Part shown: positions 47,727 to 54,615 of the stretch, one piece after another
How positions within the stretch are numbered: the first letter of the stretch is position 1
How the letters are laid out: each line of letters starts with the position of its first letter
Assembly: GCF_000717175.1 (NCBI RefSeq)
Contig: NZ_JNYD01000013.1
Location: forward strand, 62,001-126,000
DNA length: 64,000 nucleotides
Direction of reading: 5' to 3'
Source of the DNA: Pseudonocardia autotrophica
GTDB taxonomy: Bacteria > Actinomycetota > Actinomycetes > Mycobacteriales > Pseudonocardiaceae
Notes under the pieces: model-generated
Databases searched by the model: none
What the model was told of the DNA's origin: nothing
Seen by the model: only the letters and a program-made list of their open reading frames with translations
Position numbers and translations under genes: made by a program

Positions 47727-47980
47727 TGGCGCTCGCCCGGGGCTGGTCCGTGGCGCTGCACGGCGTCGAGGGCGTGCCCGTCGAGATCGAGGCGCTCGTG
47801 GGCGGCGGGATCCCCGGCGTCCAGATCGTCGGGCTGGCCGACACCGCGCTGCAGGAGTCGGTGCACCGGATGCGGTCGGCGATCGTGAACTCGGGCCGGG
47901 AGTGGCCGTCGGTGCGGATCCTGCTCGCGCTCTCCCCGGCCACGCTGCGCAAGACGGGATCCCGCTTCGACCTGGCGATG
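47726..47980 (+). pseudogene. comM: comM (YifB-like Mg-chelatase ATPase), 5' fragment cut by prophage
   Basis: About 85 codons match the start of ComM: GWSVALHGVEGVPVEIEALVGGGIPGVQIVGLADTA is represented by the key parts VEIEALVGGGIPG and IVGLADTALQES, then the INSG-like IVNSGREWPS and LSPATLRKTGSRFDLAM. The family pattern breaks off right after RFDLAM. The remaining 400 or so residues, including the P-loop and chelatase domain, are missing. The intact gene would function as a branch-migration helicase in uptake-DNA integration. The rest of comM presumably lies beyond the right end of the prophage, outside the window. Confidence 0.88.
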
Positions 47981-48002
47981 TGTCAAGTGAGACACTACTA
48001 CG
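47960..48002. other. Probable attL junction
   Basis: comM similarity ends near 47,980 and the integrase start is at 48,003. The phage side begins with a small inverted repeat, GTGTC (47980-47984) and GACAC (47991-47995), as expected of a serine-integrase attP arm. The crossover dinucleotide cannot be set without the right end. Confidence 0.6.
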
Positions 48003-49424
48003 GTGAGTGCTCCCCGCGTGGCGATCTATGTCCGAATCTCCAAGGACCGCGAAGGCGCCGGTCTGGGCGTCGAACGCCAGGAGCGAGAGTGCCGCGAACT
48101 CGCCGAGAAGCTCAACGGCCAGGTTGTCGCCGTCCACCGGGATAACGACCTGTCCGCCTACTCAGGGAAGCCCCGACCCGGCTACCGACAGCTGCTGCAG
48201 GACATCCGAGACGGCAAGGTTGACCTCGTCCTGGCCTGGCACAGCGACAGGCTCCACCGCAGCCCGGCCGAGCTGGAGGAATGGATCGCCACCTGCGAGC
48301 CGCGCGGCGTACCCGTCCACACGGTGAAGGCCGGCCCGCTCGACCTCGCCACACCCTCGGGCAGGATGGTCGCCCGGCAGCTCGGGGCAGTCGCCCGATA
48401 CGAGGTGGACCACATGATCGAGCGGCAGAAGTCGGCGAAGGCTCAGGCCGCAGCTGCGGGGAAGTGGCGCGGCGGACGCCGGCCGTTCGGGTACGAGAGC
48501 GACGGCGTCACCGTTCGCCCTGAAGAGGCGAAGCTGGTAGCCGAAGCGACCGACCGGGTGCTGGCAGGCGAGGCCCTGTCGTCGGTCGCGCGAGACTTCG
48601 CCTCCCGCAGCATCTCGACCTCCGCCGGCACGCCGTGGGATTCCCGCAACCTCCGGAACGTCCTCCTGCGGGCCCGCAACGCAGGCATCGTCGAGCACGA
48701 AGGGACGGAGGTCGGCCCGGCTGAGTGGCCGGCCATCGTCGACCCGGCGAAGTGGCGGAACGTGCGCCGGCTCCTGACCGCAGAAGGCCGACGGGCCCCG
48801 CGCTCGTCGGACCTCGTGTACCTGGGGTCCGGGCTGTACCTGTGCGGCTACTGCGGCGACGGCACCACCATGCGGTCGGCCGCCACCCGCACCTCCCACC
48901 GGGGGAACGTCACGAAGCCGGCCTACCGCTGCCGCAACGGCTCCCACCTCACCCGCATCGCCGAGCCTCTCGACCAGTTCGTCTCCGAGGTCGCGATCGA
49001 GCGGCTGTCCCGACCGGACTCCCGGCTCCTCCTCGCCCCCGAGGACCGGCGCGTGGACCTCGAGGCACTGCACGCCCGCCGGGAGGACAACGCCAACCGG
49101 CTCAAGGAGCTGGCGGCCCTGTTCGGGAGAGGCGTCATCACGGGCGCTCAGCTGACCGAGGCGACCACGGAGCTGCGAGCCGAGAGTGAGGAGCTGGACG
49201 CGGAGATCGCGTCGCACACGGGCGTCTCACCGCTCGTCGGGATCGCGGACGCTGTCGACGTGCGGGCCGCATGGAACGCCGCAGGAGTCGGGAAGCGGAA
49301 GGCGGTCGTCCGCAGCCTGATGGACGTGACCCTCATGCCTGCCCCCAAAGGGCGGCCTCCCGGCTGGCAGCCCGGCAAGGGTTACTTCGACCCGCGTGCC
49401 GTGCGGATCGAGTGGAAGCAGTAG
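48003..49424 (+). CDS. int: Large serine recombinase (phage integrase)
   Basis: 473 residues. The N-terminal resolvase-type catalytic domain has the nucleophile Ser13 in YVRISKDREG and the arginines of ERQERECRE; LAWHSDRLHRSP is also typical. A recombinase domain follows (KWRGGRRPFGYESDG, GTPWDSRNLRNVL). A zinc ribbon then has YLCGYCGDGT with a later Cys in YRCRNG, and a coiled coil lies near residues 350-400. It integrates and, with a directionality factor, excises the phage. The gene starts directly at attL, and its start region probably overlaps the attP half site. Confidence 0.95.
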   Translation: MSAPRVAIYVRISKDREGAGLGVERQERECRELAEKLNGQVVAVHRDNDLSAYSGKPRPGYRQLLQDIRDGKVDLVLAWHSDRLHRSPAELEEWIATCEPRGVPVHTVKAGPLDLATPSGRMVARQLGAVARYEVDHMIERQKSAKAQAAAAGKWRGGRRPFGYESDGVTVRPEEAKLVAEATDRVLAGEALSSVARDFASRSISTSAGTPWDSRNLRNVLLRARNAGIVEHEGTEVGPAEWPAIVDPAKWRNVRRLLTAEGRRAPRSSDLVYLGSGLYLCGYCGDGTTMRSAATRTSHRGNVTKPAYRCRNGSHLTRIAEPLDQFVSEVAIERLSRPDSRLLLAPEDRRVDLEALHARREDNANRLKELAALFGRGVITGAQLTEATTELRAESEELDAEIASHTGVSPLVGIADAVDVRAAWNAAGVGKRKAVVRSLMDVTLMPAPKGRPPGWQPGKGYFDPRAVRIEWKQ

Positions 49425-49759
49425 GGGACGCGGGGACAGGCGGGGACAACGGGGACACTTTGTCCCAGCCGTGTCCCAGCCCCTGACCTGCGGAAACAGG
49501 GTCGGGGACAACGGGGACACTTTTGTCCCACCCCCCCTCTGTCGCTCGGCCTCGCGTGTTACGCGAGTGAAAGAAAATAGATCAAGATCATTTATATATA
49601 TACGCAGGTCAGAGGCCGAATTCGACGCCTGCTGGCAAGACCCACAACCGAGCCCGCGCCCACTCACGCGACAGGGGGGGTGGGACAAGCGTGTCCCCGA
49701 TGTCCCACCCTGTCTGACCTGCAGGAATGGGCTGGGACACGATGTCCCCGAGTGTCCCC
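49424..49759. promoter_or_regulatory. Phage regulatory region with phased GGGACA motifs and an AT-rich block
   Basis: This 350-bp gap has no gene. GGGGAC/GTCCCC motifs occur about 15 times: 49424, 49432, 49442, 49451, 49461, 49472; 49504, 49513, 49524; 49682, 49692, 49701; 49733, 49743, 49753. They form groups with 8-11-bp steps, near one helical turn. Between the groups lie a CTCGCG...CGCGAG hairpin (49551-49567) and a 35-bp AT-rich block (49569-49603) containing TTTATATATATA, very unusual here. It could be an operator array, a promoter region or an origin. Confidence 0.65.
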
Positions 49760-49763
49760 GCCA

Positions 49764-49769
49764 TAGCCT
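49764..49769 (+). promoter_or_regulatory. -10 element of a leaderless promoter for the HNH gene (TAGCCT)
   Basis: TAGCCT lies 6 nt before the GTG at 49776, the same layout as the host lepB promoter. Confidence 0.5.
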
Positions 49770-49775
49770 GATGCT

Positions 49776-50033
49776 GTGTCCAAGAGGTGGAAGAAGGGCA
49801 GCACCCGCGCATGGCGGCAGACCCGTGCCCTAGTGCTGGCCCGTGACAGCTACCGATGCCGGCTCAGCCTCAGTGGCTGCACGAGCAAGGCCGACCACGT
49901 CCACCACACCGTCGCCCGAGAGGTAGCAGGTGACGACCCGAGCCACCTGATCGCCGCATGCAGGAGCTGCAACCTCAAGGCAGGGGACCCCTCGAAAGCC
50001 GACCCGGCACCCCAGCCGCGCGCCTGGTGGTGA
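49776..50033 (+). CDS. Phage HNH endonuclease
   Basis: 85 residues. The HNH fold is clear: RDSYRCRLSLSGCTSKADHVHHTVARE, with its key DHVHH, then AACRSCNLKAGDPSK. CxxC-type cysteines support the zinc site. HNH proteins next to terminase genes often take part in DNA packaging with TerL/TerS in HK97-type phages. A promoter -10 lies just upstream and a terminator directly downstream, so it forms its own small transcript. Confidence 0.88.
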   Translation: MSKRWKKGSTRAWRQTRALVLARDSYRCRLSLSGCTSKADHVHHTVAREVAGDDPSHLIAACRSCNLKAGDPSKADPAPQPRAWW

Positions 50034-50039
50034 TTGATC

Positions 50040-50068
50040 AACCGCAGCCCGCTGACCTGCGGTTTTTT
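50040..50068 (+). terminator. Intrinsic terminator after the HNH gene
   Basis: AACCGCAG (50040-50047) pairs with CTGCGGTT (50057-50064); a run of six T covers 50063-50068. The loop contains a CTGACC motif of the local repeat family. Confidence 0.85.
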
Positions 50069-50200
50069 GGGGGCCGACAGGGGGGCCAGGACACCCGCCG
50101 CGTGTTCCTCTCTCCCTGAAGTTTCCGCAGGTCAGGGGCATGATCGTCACGTCCGGTTCAACACGCATCCGATCGTGACCCGCTCCTACGCCCGAACGGG

Positions 50201-50224
50201 TCTCACAATGTGGGATACTGGTCC
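50201..50224 (+). promoter_or_regulatory. Conserved phage motif before terminase genes
   Basis: The 24-bp sequence fits TCTCANNATGTGGGATNNNGGTCC, repeated at 54431-54454 before the capsid gene. It lies 24 bp before the TerS ATG. It may be a late promoter or an operator. Confidence 0.55.
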
Positions 50225-50247
50225 TAAAGCGTGAGAAGCGAGGTGGG

Positions 50248-50631
50248 ATGGGCGCGGACCAGGCGGACTCCGGGAAGTTGCTCCCGGAAGTCGAGGCGTC
50301 CCTTGCTGCTCTCGATCTGGATCCGCGCGACCAGGCGGCTGCCGCCCTCGCTCGCTCGTACGCCCGCCGGATTGATCAGGCTGCTGCTGCCTCGTCCGCC
50401 GCGGACCGCGTCCTCCGGGCCGTCAAGGCGGCTGAGGAGGAGACCGAGCTCGTCGAGCAGGTGTCCGCGCTCAAGGCGAAGCTCGCCGAGCAGGCCGTAC
50501 TCAAGGAGCTGGGTGCCCGGCTGGAGGCGGTGCTGGCCTCGCTGCACGCCACGTCCGCGTCACGGGTGAAGCTGCCCCCGGGCCGCCCGGCTGCGAACAG
50601 CCGGCTGACGCAGTTCCGGAGTGGTGCGTGA
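50248..50631 (+). CDS. Probable terminase small subunit
   Basis: 127 residues, mostly helical with a coiled coil (KAAEEETELVEQVSALKAKLAEQ) and a basic C-terminus (VKLPPGRPAANSRLTQFR). There is no strong family signature, but its size, helical content and four-base overlap with TerL (GTGA) support the small terminase subunit, which recognises phage DNA ends. ATG is preceded by GCGAGGTGGG. Confidence 0.7.
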   Translation: MGADQADSGKLLPEVEASLAALDLDPRDQAAAALARSYARRIDQAAAASSAADRVLRAVKAAEEETELVEQVSALKAKLAEQAVLKELGARLEAVLASLHATSASRVKLPPGRPAANSRLTQFRSGA

Positions 50632-52061
50632 CCACGACCCAGCTGGTCGGGATCCCGACGCCGCGTCTGTCGACGGAGCCGCTGCGCCCATTGACGCCGG
50701 AGACGTCGCTGGGGTTCGAGGCTGCCCGGTTCTCCCGCGAGGTGCTGGGGGTCGAGCCACTGCCGTGGCAGGAGGAGTTCCTGATCCGCGCGCTCGAGCT
50801 GCGCCCGGACGGCGGGTTCCGGTTCCGAACCGTACTGCTCCTGGTCGGGCGGCAGAACGGAAAAACCTACCTCTGCAAGCTGCTGGCGCTCTGGATGATG
50901 TTCACCGGTCGCGCTCAGCTGGTCCTCGGCTGCGCGCAGAGCCTCGACGTCGCCCGGGAGTCGTGGCAGGGCGCGGTCGACATCGTCCAGGACGACGACG
51001 ACCTCCGCGCCGAGCTGGACAACGTCCGACACGCGAACGGTGAGCAGACGCTGACCCTGACGAACGGGGCCCGCTACAAGATCTCCGCTGCGACCCGGTC
51101 GGCCGGCCGTGGCCTGTCGGTGGATCTGCTGCTGCTCGACGAGCTGCGGGAGCACCGGACCTGGGATGCGTGGGCTGCGCTGAGCAAGACGACGACCGCG
51201 AAGGCGAACGCTCTGATCCTCGGGATCAGCAACGCGGGCGAGACGGCTTCGGTCGTTTTGAACGCGCTCCGCTCCACGGCATTGAGTGGTTCGGACCCCA
51301 CGCTTGGGATCTTCGAGTGGTCGGCTCCGGAGAACTGCGAGCTCGACGACCCGCATGCGTGGGCGCAGGCGAACCCCGGGCTGGGGCACACCGTCTCCGA
51401 GGCGGCGATCCGGTCGGACATGATGACCTCGCCGGCGGCTCGGTTCAGGACGGAATCGCTCTGCTGCCGGGTTGACGCACTCGACTCCGCGGTGGACCTG
51501 GTGGCGTGGCAGGCGTCGGTCGACCACACAGCGACCCTCGCCCCCTTCCGGGACCGGGTGGCCGCGTGCGTGGACGTCGCCCCTGATGGCGCTCACGTGA
51601 CGCTGGCAGGTGCGGCGCAGCTCGACGACGGGTCGGTGCGGGTCGAGGTGTTCGCAGCGTGGGAGAGCGTGACAGCGGCCCGCCGGGAGCTGCCCGGGAT
51701 CCTCGCCCGGATCGCGCCGCGCACGGTGGCGTGGTTCCCGTCCGGCCCGGCCGCCGGCCTCGCCGCGGACCTTCGCTCCCTGGACACCGTGGAGATCAAG
51801 GGTGCAGAGGTGGCGGAGTGCTGCCAGGAGCTCGCCACTCTCGTCACTGCCCGGCAGGTGCGGCACCCCGGTGACCCACTGCTGGACGCTCACGTCGCCG
51901 GCGCGGGCAAGGCGTGGTCGGGCGACTCGTGGCGGTTCACCCGCTCTGGGGGCCACGTGGACGCCCTTTATGCGGTCGCTGGTGCGGTGCACGCCGCCCG
52001 GACCGCCCCTGTTCCCGTCCCCGTTCCGCGCTCGCGGGTGTTCTACACCGGAGAGGTCTGA
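50628..52061 (+). CDS. Terminase large subunit
   Basis: 477 residues. It is the packaging ATPase/nuclease. The P-loop-like GRQNGKT is at residues 74-80, and Walker B LLLLDELRE has Asp171-Glu172. The C-terminal nuclease region includes CVDVAPDGAHVTLAG, a probable metal-binding Asp. GHVDALYAVAGAVHAAR near the C-terminus is typical of actinophage terminases. It overlaps the TerS stop and the next ATG. Confidence 0.93.
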   Translation: MTTTQLVGIPTPRLSTEPLRPLTPETSLGFEAARFSREVLGVEPLPWQEEFLIRALELRPDGGFRFRTVLLLVGRQNGKTYLCKLLALWMMFTGRAQLVLGCAQSLDVARESWQGAVDIVQDDDDLRAELDNVRHANGEQTLTLTNGARYKISAATRSAGRGLSVDLLLLDELREHRTWDAWAALSKTTTAKANALILGISNAGETASVVLNALRSTALSGSDPTLGIFEWSAPENCELDDPHAWAQANPGLGHTVSEAAIRSDMMTSPAARFRTESLCCRVDALDSAVDLVAWQASVDHTATLAPFRDRVAACVDVAPDGAHVTLAGAAQLDDGSVRVEVFAAWESVTAARRELPGILARIAPRTVAWFPSGPAAGLAADLRSLDTVEIKGAEVAECCQELATLVTARQVRHPGDPLLDAHVAGAGKAWSGDSWRFTRSGGHVDALYAVAGAVHAARTAPVPVPVPRSRVFYTGEV

Positions 52062-52249
52062 TGACTTTCATGCAGGGCGCGGCTGTGTTCGCGCAGGCGG
52101 TCGCGGTGTTCGCGATGCTCGCCGGGCTGTGGCTGCTGCTCCCGCTCGGCTGGTTCCTCCTCGCCGGCGGTACCGCTGTGCTGGCCCTCGCGACCGGGCT
52201 CGAGCTCGTCGCGAAGCGGCGTGAGGCGGTGACCGATGGGGTTCGCTGA
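52061..52249 (+). CDS. Small phage membrane protein
   Basis: 62 residues with two closely spaced hydrophobic helices (AVFAQAVAVFAMLAGLWLLL and WFLLAGGTAVLALATGLEL) and a short basic tail. It starts in the TerL stop codon and overlaps the portal gene by 14 bp. Its role is unknown; the position among head genes argues against a classical holin. Confidence 0.7.
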   Translation: MTFMQGAAVFAQAVAVFAMLAGLWLLLPLGWFLLAGGTAVLALATGLELVAKRREAVTDGVR

Positions 52250-53672
52250 CCTGTTCACACGGGCCGTCCAGTACACGGCCACGGACACGACGACCGGGGC
52301 GTCACAGACGTTCGTGGTCGACAGCCTCAGCCCGGACTGGTCGCACGGCGCGTACTCCGGCGCGATGAGCCTGCCCGGCGCGTGGCGGGCGTCGCTGCTG
52401 ATCTCCGACCTTCTCGGGTCGCTGCCGTGGCAGGTGCTGCGGGACCGGGCCGGCGTGCAGGAGCGGCTGCCGACCCCACCGCTGCTGCTGCAGCCGTCCC
52501 CGCCGGACACCGCCGTGACGACGTTCTCCTCGGTGGTGCTGGACCTCGTGTGGCGCGGCAACGCGATCGGCCTGATCGCGTCGCGCGGGCGGGATGGCTA
52601 CCCCACATCGGTCGCGCTGGTCCCGGCGGAGAGCGTGCAGGTCCGCCGCGCGGGCCGCGGTGAGATCGGTTTCACCGAGGGCGAGGTCATCTACCAGATC
52701 GGCCAGGACCTCTACCCGGCCGACGAGGTCATCCACGTCAAGGGGCCGTCCCGCCCGGGTGCACTGCGCGGCATGTCGGTCCTCGAGGCGCACCTGTCCA
52801 AGTCGCTGCGGCTGGCGGACCAGCTCGACGAGCAGGCCCGGTCCGTCGACACCGCCGCGGTCCCGTCCGGGGTGCTCAAGTCGACCGACCCGGCGTTCGA
52901 CGAGAGCGACGCCCGCGCTGTCGCCGCCGGGTGGAAGGCGAACCAGCGGACCCGCGGGCTACAGATCATCAACTCCTCGATGGAGTACACGCCGGTGGCG
53001 TGGAACCCGACGGAGGCGCAGCTGCTGGAGGCGCGGAAGTACAGCCTCCACCAGATCGCACTGATCTTCGGGCTGTCCCCGTCGTGGCTCGGTGTCTCCT
53101 CGGGCGACTCGATGACCTACTCGAACCTGGAGTCCGAGGCGACCAACCTCGTCCGGTTCTCCCTGATTGGGCACATCTCCCGGCTTGAGCAGGCGTTCTC
53201 CACCGCCCTGCCGCGCGGTACGTGGGCGAAGCTGAACCTCGACGGGCTGCTGCGGTCGGACACGATGACCCGCTACCAGGCCCACGAGATCGGGATCCGC
53301 GCCGGCTTCCTGCTGCCGAGTGAGGCGCGCGGGCTGGAGGACCTGCCCCCGGTCGACGGGATCGACGAGAAGGCGCTGCAGTCGGCCGAGGACGACGAGG
53401 ACCCGACGCCGGAGGACGCAGCGCAGTGGGCGGCCGAGCTCGGGGAGGACCGGTCCGCGGCGGACGTGAACGCGCTGGAGCGGTACTGGAAGCACGGCGA
53501 GGGTCTGGCGAAGTGGGCGGGCAAGGCGCACCCCTGGACCGCGCTGTACCGGCAGTTGGTCAAGCACGTGGGGCCGACCCGCGCGAAGCGGATCGCCTCG
53601 CAGTGGTTTCACGATGTCTTCGGGATTTGGCCCGGAGAACGCAAGGGCACGAACCCCGTAGGGAAGGGATGA
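52236..53672 (+). CDS. HK97-family portal protein
   Basis: 478 residues. It forms the ring through which DNA enters the head. Family motifs include SDLLGSLPWQVLRDR, LVWRGNAIGLI, VIHVKGPSRPGALRGMSVLEA, SLHQIALIFGLSPSWLG and SNLESEATNLVRFSL. The last 60 residues (WKHGEGLAKWAGKAHPWTALY, then FHDVFGIWPGERKG) form an extra module after the acidic stretch DDEDPTPEDA. It overlaps the small membrane gene. Confidence 0.93.
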   Translation: MGFADLFTRAVQYTATDTTTGASQTFVVDSLSPDWSHGAYSGAMSLPGAWRASLLISDLLGSLPWQVLRDRAGVQERLPTPPLLLQPSPPDTAVTTFSSVVLDLVWRGNAIGLIASRGRDGYPTSVALVPAESVQVRRAGRGEIGFTEGEVIYQIGQDLYPADEVIHVKGPSRPGALRGMSVLEAHLSKSLRLADQLDEQARSVDTAAVPSGVLKSTDPAFDESDARAVAAGWKANQRTRGLQIINSSMEYTPVAWNPTEAQLLEARKYSLHQIALIFGLSPSWLGVSSGDSMTYSNLESEATNLVRFSLIGHISRLEQAFSTALPRGTWAKLNLDGLLRSDTMTRYQAHEIGIRAGFLLPSEARGLEDLPPVDGIDEKALQSAEDDEDPTPEDAAQWAAELGEDRSAADVNALERYWKHGEGLAKWAGKAHPWTALYRQLVKHVGPTRAKRIASQWFHDVFGIWPGERKGTNPVGKG

Positions 53673-53677
53673 TCACG

Positions 53678-53884
53678 ATGGCTGCAGCTCGTACGAAGAA
53701 GACGGACACCCGGCCGGCCGAGGCGAAGCCCGACGCCAAGCAGGGGTCCTGCAAGCTCCCCGGCTGCGTTCACGACGCTGCCCACCGTGGTCTGTGCGAG
53801 GCGCACTGGTACACCCACCGCGGCCTCGCCGACGTCGACCCCGACGCCCCGAAGAACGAGGACGAGGGAGTGACCGTCGCGTGA
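53678..53884 (+). CDS. Small phage protein with a C-x4-C-x9-C-x2-H mini zinc finger
   Basis: 68 residues. The only folded part is CKLPGCVHDAAHRGLCEAHW with Cys25, Cys30, Cys40 and His43 as likely zinc ligands, flanked by charged disordered ends. Two similar modules occur in the phage WhiB-fusion protein. It lies between portal and protease genes. I chose the ATG at 53678 for its spacing from AAGGG; 53669 is an alternative overlapping the portal stop. Confidence 0.75.
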   Translation: MAAARTKKTDTRPAEAKPDAKQGSCKLPGCVHDAAHRGLCEAHWYTHRGLADVDPDAPKNEDEGVTVA

Positions 53885-54429
53885 CTGAGGTCCTCACCCG
53901 CACCTTCGCCCCGGACATCGAGATCCGCTCGGGCGGGGACGGCCGCACGGTGCACGGCATCGCGGTCCCGTACTCCCGGCCGCAGCGGATCCACGCCGGC
54001 CTCACCGAGCAGTTCGCCCGGGGTGCGTTCGCGAAGCAGCTGACGAGTGGGCACCGGGTGCCGTTCACCCGTGACCACCAGGCGCAGGGCGGGCAGATCA
54101 TCGGGAAGGTGCTCGAGCTGCGGGACGACGCCGCCGGCCTGTACTTCGAGGCTCGGGTGGCGAAGACCGCGATGGGCAACGACACCCTCGAACTGCTCCG
54201 TGACGGCGCGCTGGACCAGGTGTCCATCGGCTTCCAGGAGGGCCAGAACCGGCGGCTGTCCGGCGGCATCGTCGAGCGGGTCACCGCCACGCTGCGGGAA
54301 CTTTCCGTGGTTCCTGAGGGCGCGTACGGCGATTTCGCGGTGGCGATGGGGGTCCGGTCCGTGCAGCCGCTGCGCCTGGACGAGGCCCGTCAGATCCTCG
54401 CCTCACTCCCGACACTGTTACCAATGTGA
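53881..54429 (+). CDS. HK97-family prohead protease
   Basis: 182 residues. It cleaves scaffold parts of the capsid precursor during maturation. The catalytic histidine is probably His66 in FTRDHQ and the serine Ser115 in DQVSIGF. FARGAFAKQL and LRELSVVPEGAYGDF are family features. The GTG start overlaps the previous stop (GTGA). A 186-bp gap with a conserved motif separates it from the capsid gene. Confidence 0.9.
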   Translation: MTEVLTRTFAPDIEIRSGGDGRTVHGIAVPYSRPQRIHAGLTEQFARGAFAKQLTSGHRVPFTRDHQAQGGQIIGKVLELRDDAAGLYFEARVAKTAMGNDTLELLRDGALDQVSIGFQEGQNRRLSGGIVERVTATLRELSVVPEGAYGDFAVAMGVRSVQPLRLDEARQILASLPTLLPM

Positions 54430-54430
54430 A

Positions 54431-54454
54431 TCTCAGTATGTGGGATCTCGGTCC
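54431..54454 (+). promoter_or_regulatory. Conserved phage motif before the capsid gene
   Basis: A second copy of the TCTCANNATGTGGGATNNNGGTCC motif. The centre TGGGATCTCGGTCCCA is partly palindromic, and GATAAT follows within 12 bp, a possible -10. It would allow separate, high expression of the capsid gene. Confidence 0.55.
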
Positions 54455-54615
54455 CACCTACTGATAATCTGATCAGGACGCGATACCGGCCCCCCGGCCG
54501 CACGGCAGGACCCCTCCGCCACTCATGGAGATGCGGACACCTCCGGTCGAGCGTGTTCACCGGCCCACCGGTCCCTCGGAGATTCCCCATTCCGTGAGAC
54601 CCGTGGAGAAACCCG

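Larger units (their letters stand above)
49479..50139. repeat. 19-bp exact inverted repeats flanking the HNH module
   Basis: GCCCCTGACCTGCGGAAAC occurs at 49479-49497 and as its exact reverse complement at 50121-50139. Additional CTGACCTGC cores lie at 49604-49612 (inverted), 49714-49722 and 50052-50060. The repeats bracket part of the GGGACA region, the AT-rich block and the HNH gene. Confidence 0.8.

Noticed and set aside
47978..47995. TGTCAAG near attL as a mycobacteriophage L5-type stoperator
   Set aside because: Only the 7-base core matches, and no further copies with the full 13-bp consensus were noticed.
49227..49688. Minus-strand 153-codon ORF over the phage regulatory region
   Set aside because: It reads through GGGACA motifs and the integrase end; composition is not gene-like. 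A repressor was looked for here and not found.
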